Shown here: positions 49,008-59,800 of the stretch, piece after piece
Layout: each line of letters begins with the position of its first letter
Numbering within the stretch: position 1 is the stretch's first letter
Source of the DNA: Svornostia abyssi
GTDB taxonomy: Bacteria; Actinomycetota; Thermoleophilia; Solirubrobacterales; Solirubrobacteraceae
DNA length: 64,000 bases
Direction of reading: 5' to 3'
Assembly: GCA_024666565.1 (NCBI GenBank)
Contig: CP088295.1
Span: forward strand, 4,898,001 to 4,962,000
The notes under the pieces: generated by a model
Told to the model about the DNA's origin: nothing
Database searches by the model: none
The model's input: the letters and a program-made list of their open reading frames with translations, nothing else
Translations under genes and position numbers: made by a program

Positions 49008-49913
49008 GTGCATGCGACCGGGGTCCTCCGCGACGGCGACGCCACGACGACCGGCCCCACGGACGCCCGCTTCGAGATCGGATCGGTCACCAAGGCGTTC
49101 ACCGGCATCCTGCTCGCCGACATGGTGCTGCGCGGTGAAGTGGCGCTCGACGACCCGCTGAGCAGGCACCTGCCCTCACCCCGGCCCGCGTGGAGATACC
49201 GCGCCCCGACGCTCCTCGAACTGGCTACGCACCGCAGCGGCCTGCCGAACACGCCGCCGCCGCTCCAGCGCCGGGAGTTCCTCGCCGCCATCGGGCGCTG
49301 CACCCGTGACCCGTGGGACGACGTGACCGCCGCGCGCTACGCCTTCATGCTGGAGGCCACGTCGCCGCGGGCGCGTCCCGGCGGGCGCGCGATCCGCTAC
49401 TCGAGCATGGGCATAGGCCTCCTCGGCGACGCGCTCGCCGCTCGCGCCGGCACGACCTACGCCGACCTTCTGCGCGACCGCATCCTCGACCCGCTCGGCA
49501 TGGGCGCCACGAACCTCTCCCCCGACGACCAGCTGCCCGGCCACACCCGCCGCGGCCGGCCCGCCCCGCCGTTGCGCGACCACATGCCCGCGGCGGGATC
49601 CCTGCGCTCCACCGTCGAGGACATGCTGCGATTCCTGCGCGCCTGCCTGGACCCGCCGTCCCGCGCCTTCGCGCTCGCCGCTCAGCCGTACGCGGGCTCG
49701 CGAGTGAAGGTCGGCTTGGCGTGGTTCGTCGCGAGCCACCCGCGCAAGCCCCCGATCGTCTGGCACAACGGCGGGACGTGGGGCTTCCGCAGCTTTGTCG
49801 CGTTCCGACCGGACACCGGTGAAGCGGTCGTGGTCCTCACGAACACGGCCCGCGGGTTGGAGAAGCTGGGGTTCGGGCTCTTGGATGAGCGAGTTCACGC
49901 GGGCGTTCATTGA
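49008..49913 (+). CDS. Serine hydrolase, class C beta-lactamase fold
   Basis: The product is 301 residues from GTG 49008. The SxxK nucleophile motif is in IGSVTKAFTGILLADMV (about residue 26). The second motif RYSSMGIGLLGDAL fits the YxN/YSS position, and the third reads WHNGGTWGFRSF (HxG in place of KTG), as in esterase EstB- and D-peptidase-like members. LELATHRSGLPNTPP is a family segment. No signal peptide is present, so it may be cytosolic or exported by another route; a start further upstream would cross the hairpin. Its substrate (peptidoglycan peptide, ester or lactam) is not decided. Confidence 0.88.
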   Translation: MHATGVLRDGDATTTGPTDARFEIGSVTKAFTGILLADMVLRGEVALDDPLSRHLPSPRPAWRYRAPTLLELATHRSGLPNTPPPLQRREFLAAIGRCTRDPWDDVTAARYAFMLEATSPRARPGGRAIRYSSMGIGLLGDALAARAGTTYADLLRDRILDPLGMGATNLSPDDQLPGHTRRGRPAPPLRDHMPAAGSLRSTVEDMLRFLRACLDPPSRAFALAAQPYAGSRVKVGLAWFVASHPRKPPIVWHNGGTWGFRSFVAFRPDTGEAVVVLTNTARGLEKLGFGLLDERVHAGVH

Positions 49914-49930
49914 GCAGCGCGGCGAAAGGT

Positions 49931-49964
49931 CTTATTAACGTCCGCGCCACCTGGCTAAAATAAG
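49931..49964 (+). promoter_or_regulatory. AT-rich promoter region of the Fic gene with inverted repeat
   Basis: CTTATT (49931-49936) and AATAAG (49959-49964) are complementary hexamers 22 bp apart. TAAAAT (49956-49961) is a good -10 candidate 10 bp before the start codon, and the region is much richer in A/T than its neighbours. The repeat could be an operator for Fic or a partner. Confidence 0.45.
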
Positions 49965-49970
49965 CGCAGC

Positions 49971-51257
49971 ATGGCGGACCTCCAGTACGCGCAGGCGTCA
50001 ACACGCGCAGGGCGCTTCATCACGCAGCCCTCTGGCTACACCGCGTTCATCCCCCGTCCGCTCCCGCCCGAACCGGAACTTGCGATCGACCAGGGCCTCC
50101 TGACGGCGTTGTCGATGGCCGACCAGGCGCTGGGACGACTCGACGGGATCGTGAGAGTCGTGCCCGATCCTGACTTCTTTGTCGGCATGTACGTCCGCCG
50201 GGAAGCCGTGCTGAGTTCCCAGATCGAAGGCACCCAAAGCACGCTCGAGGACCTGCTCGAGGCCGAACTCGACCCGGACAAGAACCGTCCTGGTTCAGAC
50301 GTTGGGGACATCGTCAACTACGTCCGGGCCATGAACTTCGGGCTCGAGCGACTCTCGACGCTCCCGCTCTCGCTCCGCCTCATCCGGGAGATCCATGCGG
50401 AGCTCCTCCGGGACGGCCGGGGAGCCCACTCGGACCCGGGCAACTTCCGGCGCACACAGAACTGGATCGGGCCTCCCGGGGCGGGACTCGCGCAAGCGAC
50501 CTTCGTCCCGCCCCCGGTGCCGGAGCTTCAGGACGCCCTCGCCGATTTCGAGAGCTTCCTGCATAGGCCAAGCGGACTCCCTGTGATCGTCGACGTGGGT
50601 CTGGCACATGCGCAGTTCGAGACGATCCACCCATTCCTGGATGGCAACGGTCGCGTGGGACGACTGCTCATCACGCTGCTCCTCGTGCGCTCGGGCACCC
50701 TTCGCCGCCCTCTGCTCTACCTGAGTCACTACTTCAAACTGCACCGAGCTGAGTACTACGACCGTCTGACGGCAGTGCGTCTGGCGGGTGATTGGGAAGG
50801 CTGGCTCGGCTTCTTCCTCCGCGGGGTTGCGGCAACCGCCATCGAGGCAGCCTCCACTGCCGAGCGCATCTTTGAGCTTCGCGAGACCGCACGGACCGCG
50901 ATCATCGACGCGAAACTCGCGCAGCACGGCCTGCCGCTTCTGGCAGCGCTGTTCCAGCGTCCCCTGCTGAACGTCACGGTCGCCGCTGAGCTCATCGGGA
51001 CGACGTTCCCGACGGCGAGTCGTGTCATCGGCACCCTGGAGGATCTTGGGTATCTCAAGGAGATCACCGGGCAACGGCGACGCCGCATATACCGCTTCGA
51101 GCCGTATCTGGACCTCTTCACCGACCTCGACATCGAGACGAACCCGGCCAGCGTGGAGGCGACTGCTGCCGCGCCGCTGAAGGACGACGAGCTCACCGAG
51201 CAGGAGGCCATGGACCTCGCACTCGAGGCGCAACGCGCCACGCGTCGCTCCGGCTAA
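49971..51257 (+). CDS. Fic family protein with N-terminal inhibitory motif
   Basis: The product is 428 residues. Fic domains transfer AMP (or a related group) from NTPs to hydroxyl groups of proteins. The active-site motif HPFLDGNGRVGR is complete (H220). The inhibitory helix motif S82-x3-E86-G is present (SSQIEGTQST), marking a class II enzyme whose Glu blocks ATP until relieved. The N-terminal PPEPELAIDQGLL and DUF4172-like region, the Fic core (110-265) and a C-terminal winged helix (about 320-385, LNVTVAAELIGTTFPTASRVIGTLEDLGYLKEIT) fit the SoFic-like type that may bind DNA. The tail is acidic. No antitoxin gene is adjacent. Codon use is less GC-biased than neighbouring genes, suggesting transfer. 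Confidence 0.93.
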   Translation: MADLQYAQASTRAGRFITQPSGYTAFIPRPLPPEPELAIDQGLLTALSMADQALGRLDGIVRVVPDPDFFVGMYVRREAVLSSQIEGTQSTLEDLLEAELDPDKNRPGSDVGDIVNYVRAMNFGLERLSTLPLSLRLIREIHAELLRDGRGAHSDPGNFRRTQNWIGPPGAGLAQATFVPPPVPELQDALADFESFLHRPSGLPVIVDVGLAHAQFETIHPFLDGNGRVGRLLITLLLVRSGTLRRPLLYLSHYFKLHRAEYYDRLTAVRLAGDWEGWLGFFLRGVAATAIEAASTAERIFELRETARTAIIDAKLAQHGLPLLAALFQRPLLNVTVAAELIGTTFPTASRVIGTLEDLGYLKEITGQRRRRIYRFEPYLDLFTDLDIETNPASVEATAAAPLKDDELTEQEAMDLALEAQRATRRSG

Positions 51258-51271
51258 GCCAGCGCGGAAGG

Positions 51272-52597
51272 TCAGGCCCTCGTCCGCGCGGGCACGCCGG
51301 TGGCCGCGCACGCCGACGCCAGCACCCCCGCCACCTGCCCGGCGAGCCCCGGCCATCCCCAGCGCTTCTGCGCCTCGTGCCGCGCGGCGATACCCCGGCG
51401 CGCGCGTTCCTCGCCGCCGTCGACCGCGTCGACGATCGCCATCGCCAGCGCCGGCCCGTCGTCCGGTTCGACGAGCCAGCCCGTGCGGCCGTCCTCGACG
51501 ATCGTGGCGGGCCCCGCGCGGTCGACCGCGATCGGTGCGAGCCCGCACGCCATTCCCTCGACGAGGACGAGGCCGAACTGCTCGTCGACGGAGGCCAGGA
51601 CCTGCACGTCGGACGCGTTGAAGAAGCCGCCGAGTTCGTCGTGGTCGTGCCAGCCGGCGAGGAAGACGTCCGGCGAGCCGGCGCGGCGGACGGCGTCGGC
51701 GGGGTGTTCGCCCTCCCACTCGCCAGGATGGCCGCCGAGGATCACGAGCGCGGCGTCGCGGCGGGTGCGTTTCCTCGCGGCGGTGAACGCGTCGATGAGC
51801 AGGCTCAGCCGCTTGACCGCCGTGTAGCGCCCGACGGCGAGCAGCACGACGGCGTGGTCGAGCCGCGCGACGTGCTCCTCGGTGTACGCGACGCTGCCGG
51901 GCTCGTCGCCCGGGCGCCAGCCGTGCGGGTCGTCGACGAGCGTGCGCCGCCACCACGCGGCGCGGTCGACGGCCTCGGGCCGGAACAGCGCCGGGTCGAA
52001 CCCGTTGGCGACGACGACGCAGACGGCGGGGTCGACCCCGAGGAGCCGCACCGCGCGGTCGCGCGCCGCGGTGGTGGGCACGATGAGCTGAGCGCACGCC
52101 CCTGCCCACCGGCGCATGCGCCGGGCCCACGCGTCGGCGCGCGGCCCGGCCGAGGCGCGGTCGAGCATCGCGAGCTCGGTCCCGTGCAGGTGGCCGACGA
52201 TCGGCACGCCGGGCGCAGCGCGGGCTGCGGCTTCGTTCATCGGGGTGAGGTGGTGCAGCAGCAGCACGTCGGCACTCGCCGCGCCGGCGTGGTCGAAGAC
52301 CCGGGTCCACGCCTCGACGTGGGCCTCGTACTCCTCGTCGTCGACGCGCGCGAAGCAGACGTCCGGCGCGCCCGGACGGTCCTCGTAGGACGGGTGCATC
52401 GGCGCATCGCCGGCGCTGAAGTCGACGGCGACGAGATCCTGGCCGGCGTAGAACCGGGTGGCGTCGCCGGGGCCGGGCATCGAGCCGGAGACGATCCGCA
52501 CGTCCCAGTCGTGGGCGGCAAGCTCGGCCGAGAGCGACCGGGCGACCTGTGCGGATCCGCCGCGCGGGAAGAACATCAGGCTGTTGATCACGCGCAT
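51272..52597 (-). CDS. GT4-type glycosyltransferase
   Basis: The product is 441 residues from ATG 52597 (MRVINSLMFFPRGGSAQVARSLSAEL). The GT-B fold of glycosyltransferase family 4 is recognised by the N-terminal GGSAQVARSLSAELAAHDWDVRIVSG. LLAVGRYTAVKRLSLLIDAFTAAR opens the donor domain. The E-x7-E type donor site reads DEQFGLVLVEGMACGLAPIAVDRAGPATIVEDGRTGWLVEPDD. The acceptor is unknown; wall polysaccharide or glycolipid synthesis is typical. It ends 15 bp from the Fic gene (convergent) and lies 52 bp after the NAGPA-type gene on the same strand. Confidence 0.92.
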   Translation of the reverse strand: MRVINSLMFFPRGGSAQVARSLSAELAAHDWDVRIVSGSMPGPGDATRFYAGQDLVAVDFSAGDAPMHPSYEDRPGAPDVCFARVDDEEYEAHVEAWTRVFDHAGAASADVLLLHHLTPMNEAAARAAPGVPIVGHLHGTELAMLDRASAGPRADAWARRMRRWAGACAQLIVPTTAARDRAVRLLGVDPAVCVVVANGFDPALFRPEAVDRAAWWRRTLVDDPHGWRPGDEPGSVAYTEEHVARLDHAVVLLAVGRYTAVKRLSLLIDAFTAARKRTRRDAALVILGGHPGEWEGEHPADAVRRAGSPDVFLAGWHDHDELGGFFNASDVQVLASVDEQFGLVLVEGMACGLAPIAVDRAGPATIVEDGRTGWLVEPDDGPALAMAIVDAVDGGEERARRGIAARHEAQKRWGWPGLAGQVAGVLASACAATGVPARTRA

Positions 52598-52649
52598 ACC
52601 GCCGACAGTACGCCCGCGCCACAGCGCCCGCGGGAACCCGACGGACCTG

Positions 52650-53399
52650 TTACGGAGCGGTGAACACGATGGCCGTCGCGATCGCGCGTCCGCCCGGCAC
52701 GGGCAGGCCGTGGGACTCACGCGGCACATTGCGCAGCATCCCGCCGCACACCAGCGACGCGGACCCACCGCCGTCGAGGTTCAGGGCGTGCCTAGCGCCG
52801 AGGTCGAGCATCGCTTGTGCCAGTTCGTCGATCGTGAGGCCGGCGTCGTGGTCGGCGCGGCCGTCGCACACCAGGGCGATGAGGCGGTCGCCGTCGATGC
52901 CCAGCGCGGCGCGTGGGTGGCGGCCTTCGGTGATGTCGGAATCGAACTGTGCGGCGCCGGCGGAGAAGCCCTCATCGTCGCCGGTGACCCGCTCGCCGTC
53001 ACGGACGAGCATCGGGCCGGCCTGCAGGAGATCGCCGACGGGCGCGGCGGGCAACTCGTCGCGGTGAGCGATCCGGACGTCGCCGTTGTGCGCGTGCACG
53101 CACCCGCGCCGCGTGTTCCACGGTTCGAGGAACGGCACGGAGGGCCGGGCCACGCCGTCGGTCCACAGGTCGCCCAGAGGGACGCCCGTCGGCTCGCGCA
53201 GGTAGAAGCCGCCGACGAGCGCTTCGGCGGTGTTCGTCTGTTCGCACCACTGGCCGAGCGGGGTGAGCGTGGGGAGCCGGTGGACGCGCACGCGGGTGGT
53301 CGCCAGCGGGTGGGTGGCGACGTAGGCGGTCGTCGACGCACCGTCGGCGAGGGTGAGCGTGAGCTCGCGCAGGTGGGCGGGGAGCGCGGGCGTCACCAT
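52650..53399 (-). CDS. Phosphodiester glycosidase (NAGPA/DUF2233) family protein
   Basis: The product is 249 residues. The family is named after the uncovering enzyme NAGPA, which removes GlcNAc from phosphodiesters; bacterial members act on wall or exopolysaccharide phosphodiesters. Typical segments are LVGGFYLREPTGVPLGDLW, NTRRGCVHAHNGDV, LLQAGPMLVRDGE, HPRAALGIDGDRLIALVCDGR and the strongly conserved ARHALNLDGGGSASLVCGG. Unusually there is no signal peptide, so the enzyme may be cytoplasmic. It lies upstream of a glycosyltransferase on the same strand and is divergent from recC (80 bp between starts). Confidence 0.85.
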   Translation of the reverse strand: MVTPALPAHLRELTLTLADGASTTAYVATHPLATTRVRVHRLPTLTPLGQWCEQTNTAEALVGGFYLREPTGVPLGDLWTDGVARPSVPFLEPWNTRRGCVHAHNGDVRIAHRDELPAAPVGDLLQAGPMLVRDGERVTGDDEGFSAGAAQFDSDITEGRHPRAALGIDGDRLIALVCDGRADHDAGLTIDELAQAMLDLGARHALNLDGGGSASLVCGGMLRNVPRESHGLPVPGGRAIATAIVFTAP

Positions 53400-53479
53400 C
53401 GCGCCGAAATCGTGACAGGTGGGCGGGACCGTGCCGCACGACGCCGCTCCGGTCGTCCACCCGTCAGGACAGCTGGGCG

Positions 53480-56400
53480 ATGAGCGACCATGCCCGTGCC
53501 GTGCTCCACCTCCACCGCTCCCACCGCGCTGACGCGCTCGCCGACGTCCTCGGCGACGTCTTCGCCTCCGTGCCCCCGGACCCGTTCACGCCCGAGGTGG
53601 TCGCGGTCCCCACGCGGGGCGTCGAGCGCTGGCTGACGCAGACGCTGTCGCTGCGCCTGGGCGCCCGGCCGGGGCGGACCGACGGGGTGGTGGCGAACGT
53701 GCGGTTCCCGTCCCCGCGGGAGCTCGTCGACGACGCCGTGGCCGCCGCCTGCGGGATCGATCCGGCCGCCGATCCGTGGCGTGCGGGGCGCATCCTGTGG
53801 CCGCTGCTGGAGGTCGTCGACGAGCACCTCGACGAGCCGTGGCTCGCCCTGCTGGCCGGCCACCTGCGCGAGGTCGCACCCGAGGACGACGACGCCCCGC
53901 GACCCCGGCTCGCCGCGGTCCGCCACATCGCGACGCTGTTCGACCGCTACGCGCTGCACCGCCCGGACATGGTGCGCGCGTGGGCGACCGGGGCCGACGT
54001 GGACGGCGCGGACGCACCCCTCGGCGCCGACGTGGCGTGGCAGGCGGCGCTGTGGCGGGCGCTGCGCGAGCGGGTCGGCCGCGCGTCCCCGCCCGAGCGC
54101 TTCCCGGACGCGCTCGCGCGCGTGCGCGAGGACCCGGCACTGCTGGACCTCCCCGCGCGGCTGGCGGCGTTCAACCTCACCCAGCTGCCCGCCGCGCACC
54201 TCGAGCTCTTCACCGTGCTGGCCGAGCACCGCGACGTCCACCTCTGCGTGCTGCACCCGTCGCCGGCGCTGTGGGCGCGGGTCGCGGCGGCACCCGGGCC
54301 CCCGTCCCCCCTGCGTGCCGAGGACCCGACCGCCTCGCTGGCGCACAACCGGCTGCTGGCCTCGTGGGGGCGCGATGTGCGCGAGCTGCAACTCGTCCTG
54401 GGCGATGCGCCGCAGGAAACGGTCGCCCAGCGACCCGAACCTGCGGCCGATTCGCTGCTGCACCGCCTGCAGGCCGGGGTCCTCGAGGACCAGCCGCCCT
54501 CCGACGGGCCGGCCGACGCGTCGGTGCAGATCCACGCCTGCCACGGCCGCGCCCGCCAGGTCGAGGTCCTGCGCGACACGATCCTCCACGCCCTGGCGAG
54601 TGACCCCACGCTCGAGCCGCGCGACGTCCTCGTCATGTGCCCGGACATCGAGACGTTCGCCCCGCTCATCCGGGCGACGTTCGGCGCGGGCGGGCGGGAC
54701 GGTGTTCCCGCGCCCGGCGTCCCGCCCGACCTCCACGTCCGCCTCGCCGACCGCTCGCTGCGCCAGACCAATCCGATCCTGGGCGCCGTCGCCCGGCTGC
54801 TCGAGCTCGCCGACGGCCGTATGACCGCATCCGAGCTGCTCGACCTCGCCGACCGTCCCCCGGTCCGCCGGCGCTTCGCCCTCGGCGACGACGACCTGTC
54901 GCGGCTGGAGGGCTGGGTCCGCGACGCGGAGATCCGCTGGGGGGCTGGACGCGCGCCACCGCGAGGCCTTCAAGCTCGGGAAGGTGGAGGCGAACACGTG
55001 GGCGGCGGGGGTCGACCGGCTCCTGCTCGGCATCGCGATGACCGAGGAGCCCGGCCACCTCGTCGGCGACGTCCTACCGGTCGACGACGTCGGCAGCGGG
55101 GACATCGAGCTGGCCGGCAAGCTCGCCGAGCTCGTCGCGCGCGTGCGCGACGTCGTGGAGCGATTCGGGCAGCGCCGCCCGTTCCCCGCCTGGGCGTCGG
55201 AGATCGAACGCGCCGCCGACCTGCTGTGCGCGACGAGCGAGCGCGACGGCTGGCAGCGCGCCGAGCTCGGGCGCATCCTGGCTGCGGCGATGGACGGGTC
55301 GAACGACCAGCCGCTGGCGCTCGGCGAGGTCCGCGGCCTGCTCGCCGAGCGCCTCGCCGGCCGCCCGACGACGGCGAACTTCCGCACCGGCCACCTGACG
55401 TTCTGCACGCTGCACCCGATGCGGTCGGTCCCGCACCGCGTCATCGCGCTGCTGGGCCTCGACGACGGCGCGTTCCCCCGGGCGGCGCCACGCGACGGCG
55501 ACGACCTCGTCCTGCGCACCCCGCTTCTCGGCGACCACGACGGCCGCACCGAGGACCGCCAGCTCCTGCTCGACGCGCTCATGGCCGCGCAGGACCGCCT
55601 GATCATCACCTACACCGGCAACGATGAGCGGACGAACGCCGAGCTGCCGCCCGCCGTGCCGGTCGGCGAGCTACTCGACGTGATCGGCTCGCAGGACGTC
55701 GTCCGCCGGCATCCACTCCAGCCGTTCGACCCGCGCAACTTCGACGCCGACGCGCCCGCGAGCTTCGACGGCATCGCGCTGGAGGGCGCCCGGGCGCTGG
55801 AGGGCCCCCGGGTCACGCCGCCGCCGTTCCTCGCCGAGCCGCTGCCGCCGGTCGGCGACGAGGTGGTCGAACTCGACGACCTCGTCCGCTTCCTCCAGCA
55901 CCCGGCCAAGGAGCTGCTGCGCCGCCGGCTGGAGGTGCGGTATCTCGAGATCGAGGAGGACCTCGACGACGACCTCCCCGTCGAGCTCGACGGACTGGCC
56001 AAGTGGCGGGTCGGCGACCGGCTCATCGACGCGGTGCTCGGCGGCTGCTCAATGGACGAGGCGGTCGCGGCCGAGCGGGCGCGCGGCGGGCTTCCGCCCG
56101 GGGAGATCGCGGGAGCGACGATCCAGGAGGTCCGCGGCACGGCGCAGCGGATCGCCGACGCGGCGAATGCGCACCTGAGCGCGCGGTCGGCGCGCGAAGC
56201 GCTCGACGTCCGAGTCCCCCTGCCCGGCGGCCGCACCCTGAGCGGGACGGTCAACGGCGTGGCGGGCGACCGCCTCGAGGTCGTGACGTACTCGACGGTG
56301 GCGGCCAAGCACCGGCTCGCGGCGTGGGCGCGCCTGCTCGCGCTCGCGGCCACGTACCCGTCACGGACGTTCAGCGCGGCGACGCTGGGCCGCGGGTTCC

Positions 56401-56801
56401 GGGGCCGCATCGTGATCTCGTCGCTCGGCGCGCCGTCCGATCCGCTCGCCGAGCTGGTCCGGCTCGTCGAGCTCATGGACGTCGGCCTGACCGAGCCGCT
56501 GCCGTTCGCGGCGAAGACGTCGGAGGCGTACGCGGCGGCCCGGGCGCGCGGGGCGAAGAACCTCGCGAAGCTCACCGAGGACAAGTGGGTCGGCTCCTAC
56601 AAGTTCCCGGGGGAGAACGCGGACCTCGAGCACCAGCGGGTCCACGGCGGACGCGTCGACCTGTCGGTCCTCACCACGCCGCCCGCGCGGGAGACCGAGT
56701 CCGGCGAGGGCTGGGACGAGCGCACGCCGTCGCGGTTCGGCCGGATCGCGCTGCGGGTGTGGGCGCCGCTGCTGGCCTGCGAGCACCTGGCGGAGCTGTG
56801 A
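53480..56801 (+). CDS. recC: RecC subunit of exodeoxyribonuclease V (frameshifted as sequenced)
   Basis: One extra G in the run at 54939-54944 shifts the frame; corrected, the product is 1106 residues, normal for RecC. RecC holds the complex together, splits the strands and reads Chi. Family features are LHLHRSHRADALADVLGDVF at the start, VAVPTRGVERWLTQTLSLRLG, then MCPDIETFAPLIRATFG. After the break come WGLDARHREAFKLGKVEANTW, GHLTFCTLHPMRSVPHRVIALLGLDDGAFPR and the C-terminal pseudo-nuclease part ending CEHLAEL. Family continuity across the break is exact. Its stop overlaps the recB start (TGATG), giving a recC-recB-recD operon. Confidence 0.9.
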
Positions 56802-59800
56802 TGGACGGCTTCGACCTGCGCGCCCCGCTGACGAAGGGCGTCACCGTGCTCGAGGCGAGCGCCGGGACGGGCAAGACCTACACGATCGCGGGCCTGGCGA
56901 CCCGCCACGTGGCCGAGGGCCTGGAGCTTGACCAGCTGCTCGTCGTGACGTTCACCCGGCTGGCGACCGGCGAGCTGCGCGAGCGGGTGCGCGAGCGGCT
57001 CGTGAGCGCCGAGCGGGCCCTGCGCACCGGGGTCATCGAGGACGGGGACGACCTCGCGGCGTTCCTCGCCGCGGAGGATCGCGAGGTCCGCCGCGCCCGC
57101 CTGGCCCGGGCGATCGCGACGTTCGACAGCGCGACGATCGCCACCACGCACCAGTTCTGCCTGGAGGCGCTCGGGAGCCTGGGCTTCACCGGCAACGTCG
57201 AGCGCGACTGCGCGTTCGTGGAGGACGTCTCCGACCTCATGGACGACGTCGTCAACGACCTGTTCGTCCGCCGGTTCGTCGGCGAGCGCCCGCGCTTCGC
57301 CCGCAGCGAGGCGATGGCGGTCGCCCGGGCGGCGATCGAGCACCCGAGCACGCGGCTCGTCCCCGAGGCCGCCGCGCCGCAGTCCGACGCCGCGATGCGC
57401 GTGCGGCTCGCGCACGCCGCGCGCGGGGAGCTGGAACGCCGCAAGCGCCTGGGTTCCCTCATGACGTTCGACGACGTGCTGACCCGTCTTGCCGACGCGC
57501 TGACCGGCGACGGCGGCGAGCAGGTGGCCGCCCGGCTGCGCGCGCGCTACCGGGTCGTCCTCGTCGACGAGTTCCAAGACACCGACCCGGTCCAGTGGCA
57601 GATCATGCAGCGCGCGTTCGACCACCCGGACGGCACGCTCATCCTCATCGGCGACCCCAAGCAGGCGATCTACGCTTTCCGCGGCGCCGACGTCTACGCG
57701 TACCTCGACGCGGCCCGGTCGGCCTCGGCGCTCGGCACGCTCGACATGAACTGGCGCAGCGACCAGCGCCTGCTCGACGCCTACGACCTGCTGTTCGGCA
57801 ACGCGAAGCTCGGCCACCCCGACATCGACTACCGCTCCACGCGCGCGACCCCGACCCACGAGGCGACCCGCCTACACGGCGCGCCCGTCGACGCCGCGCT
57901 GCGCATCCGGGTGCTCGACCGCACCGCCGCCCGGACGACCCGCGGCGGCTTCGCGTCGGCCCAGCCCGCCCGGGAGCGCATCGCCGCTGACTGCGCGCGC
58001 GACATCGCGGCGCTGCTGAACGCCGAGCCCGAGATCACGCGCGGCACGGCCGGCGCCGAGCCGCGGAAGGTCAAGCCCGGCGACATCGCAGTGCTCGTGC
58101 GGCGCAACCAGGACGCCGCGCTCGTGCAGGAGGAGCTGGGGCGCGTCGGCGTGCCTGCCGTGATCGCCGGCGCGGGCAGCGTGTTCGGCACCGACGCGGC
58201 GCGCGACTGGCTGGCGCTGCTTGAGGCGCTGGAGCGTCCCTCCTCCGTGGGCCGGGTCCACGCGGCGGCGCTCACGCCGTTCATCGGCTGGTCGGCGGGG
58301 CAGGTCGCGGGCGCGGACGACCCGGCGTGGGAGACCGTCCACGACCAGCTGCACGCCTGGGCGCAGGTGCTGCGCGACGACGGGGTCGCGGCGCTGCTCC
58401 AGGCGGTGACCGTGGAGTCGTCGCTGCCCGCGCGGGTGCTGGGCTTCGACGGCGGCGAGCGTGTGCTGACCGACCTGCGGCATATCGGCCAGCTCCTGCA
58501 CGCCTCGTCCATGGAGGAGGGCCTGGGCGCAGCGGCGCTGACGCAGTGGCTGCGCCGCCGGATCCTCGAGGCGAAGACCGAGGGCGACGAGGAGCGCGCC
58601 CGCCGGCTGGAGTCCGACGCCGAGGCGGTGCAGGTCCTGACAATCCACCGCTCGAAGGGCCTGGAGTATCCGATCGTCTACTGCCCGTTCCTGTGGGACC
58701 CGTCGTGGATCCCGGACGATGCGCTGCCCGTGTTCTTCCACGACGAGGACGGGGCGCGGACGCTGGACGTGGGCCTGTCGGACGCCGCATACCGCGCGCA
58801 TCAGGAGGCCGAACGGGCGGAGGAGCGCGGCGAGGACCTGCGCCTGGCGTACGTCGCGCTGACCCGGGCGCGGCACCAGGCGGTGATCTGGTGGGCGGGG
58901 TCGTGGGACTCGCGCAACTCGCCGCTCTCCCGGCTGGTGTTCTCGCGGGCGGAGGACGGGTCGGTGCCGGCCGACGGGCCGAAGGAGGTGCCGTCGGACG
59001 ACGAGGCGATGGCCCGCTTCGCGGCGCTGGGCGGCGACGGGTGCATCAGCGTCGAGCGGGCGCCGGGCGCGGGGCTGCTGGCTGAGTGGTCGGCGCCGTC
59101 CGGGGGTCGCGGGAGCTGGCGGCGGCGTCGTTCGGCCGGGGAATCGACCGGACGTGGCGGCGGACGTCGTACAGCGACATCACCGCGCCCGCGCACGAGT
59201 CGTTCGGCTCGGAGCCGGAGGGTGACGAGGTCGAGGACGAGCGGTCGGTGGCGGTGGTGGTGGCGGAGCCGGATTCCGCTGAGGCGCTGCGGGGGGTGCC
59301 GTCTCCGCTGGCCGATCTTCCGGGCGGCGTGCGGGTCGGCACGCTCGTGCACGACGTGTTCGAGGCGGTGGACTTCACCGCGCCGGATCTGTTCGGGGCG
59401 ATGGGCGTGGCGGTGCGCGAGGCGGTGGCGTACAGGCGGGTGGAGATCGGGGACCCGGACGTGCTGGCTTCCGCGTTGGCCGGAGTCGTGGGGGCCCCGC
59501 TCGTCGACGGGCTCGCGCTGCGCTCCGTCGGCCCGGGCGACCGGCTGGACGAGCTGGGGTTCGAGCTGCCGCTGGCGGGTGCGGCGTCGCCGCGGACGAT
59601 CGGGGCGCTGTTGCGTTCGTCCCTGTCGCCCGAGGATCCGCTGTTCGCCTACGCGGATCGGCTCGAGGATCCGCTGCTGCGCCCGGTGCTCCGCGGCTTT
59701 CTGACGGGCTCGATCGACCTGACGTTCCGCACCCCCGACGGGCGGTACGGCATCGTCGACTACAAGACGAACCGCCTCGGCGCGGTCGACGAGCCGCTGA

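Noticed and set aside
59090-59110. Programmed ribosomal frameshift in recB
   Set aside because: No slippery heptamer with downstream pseudoknot was recognised, the site differs from known cases, and similar one-base breaks affect five unrelated genes in this window.
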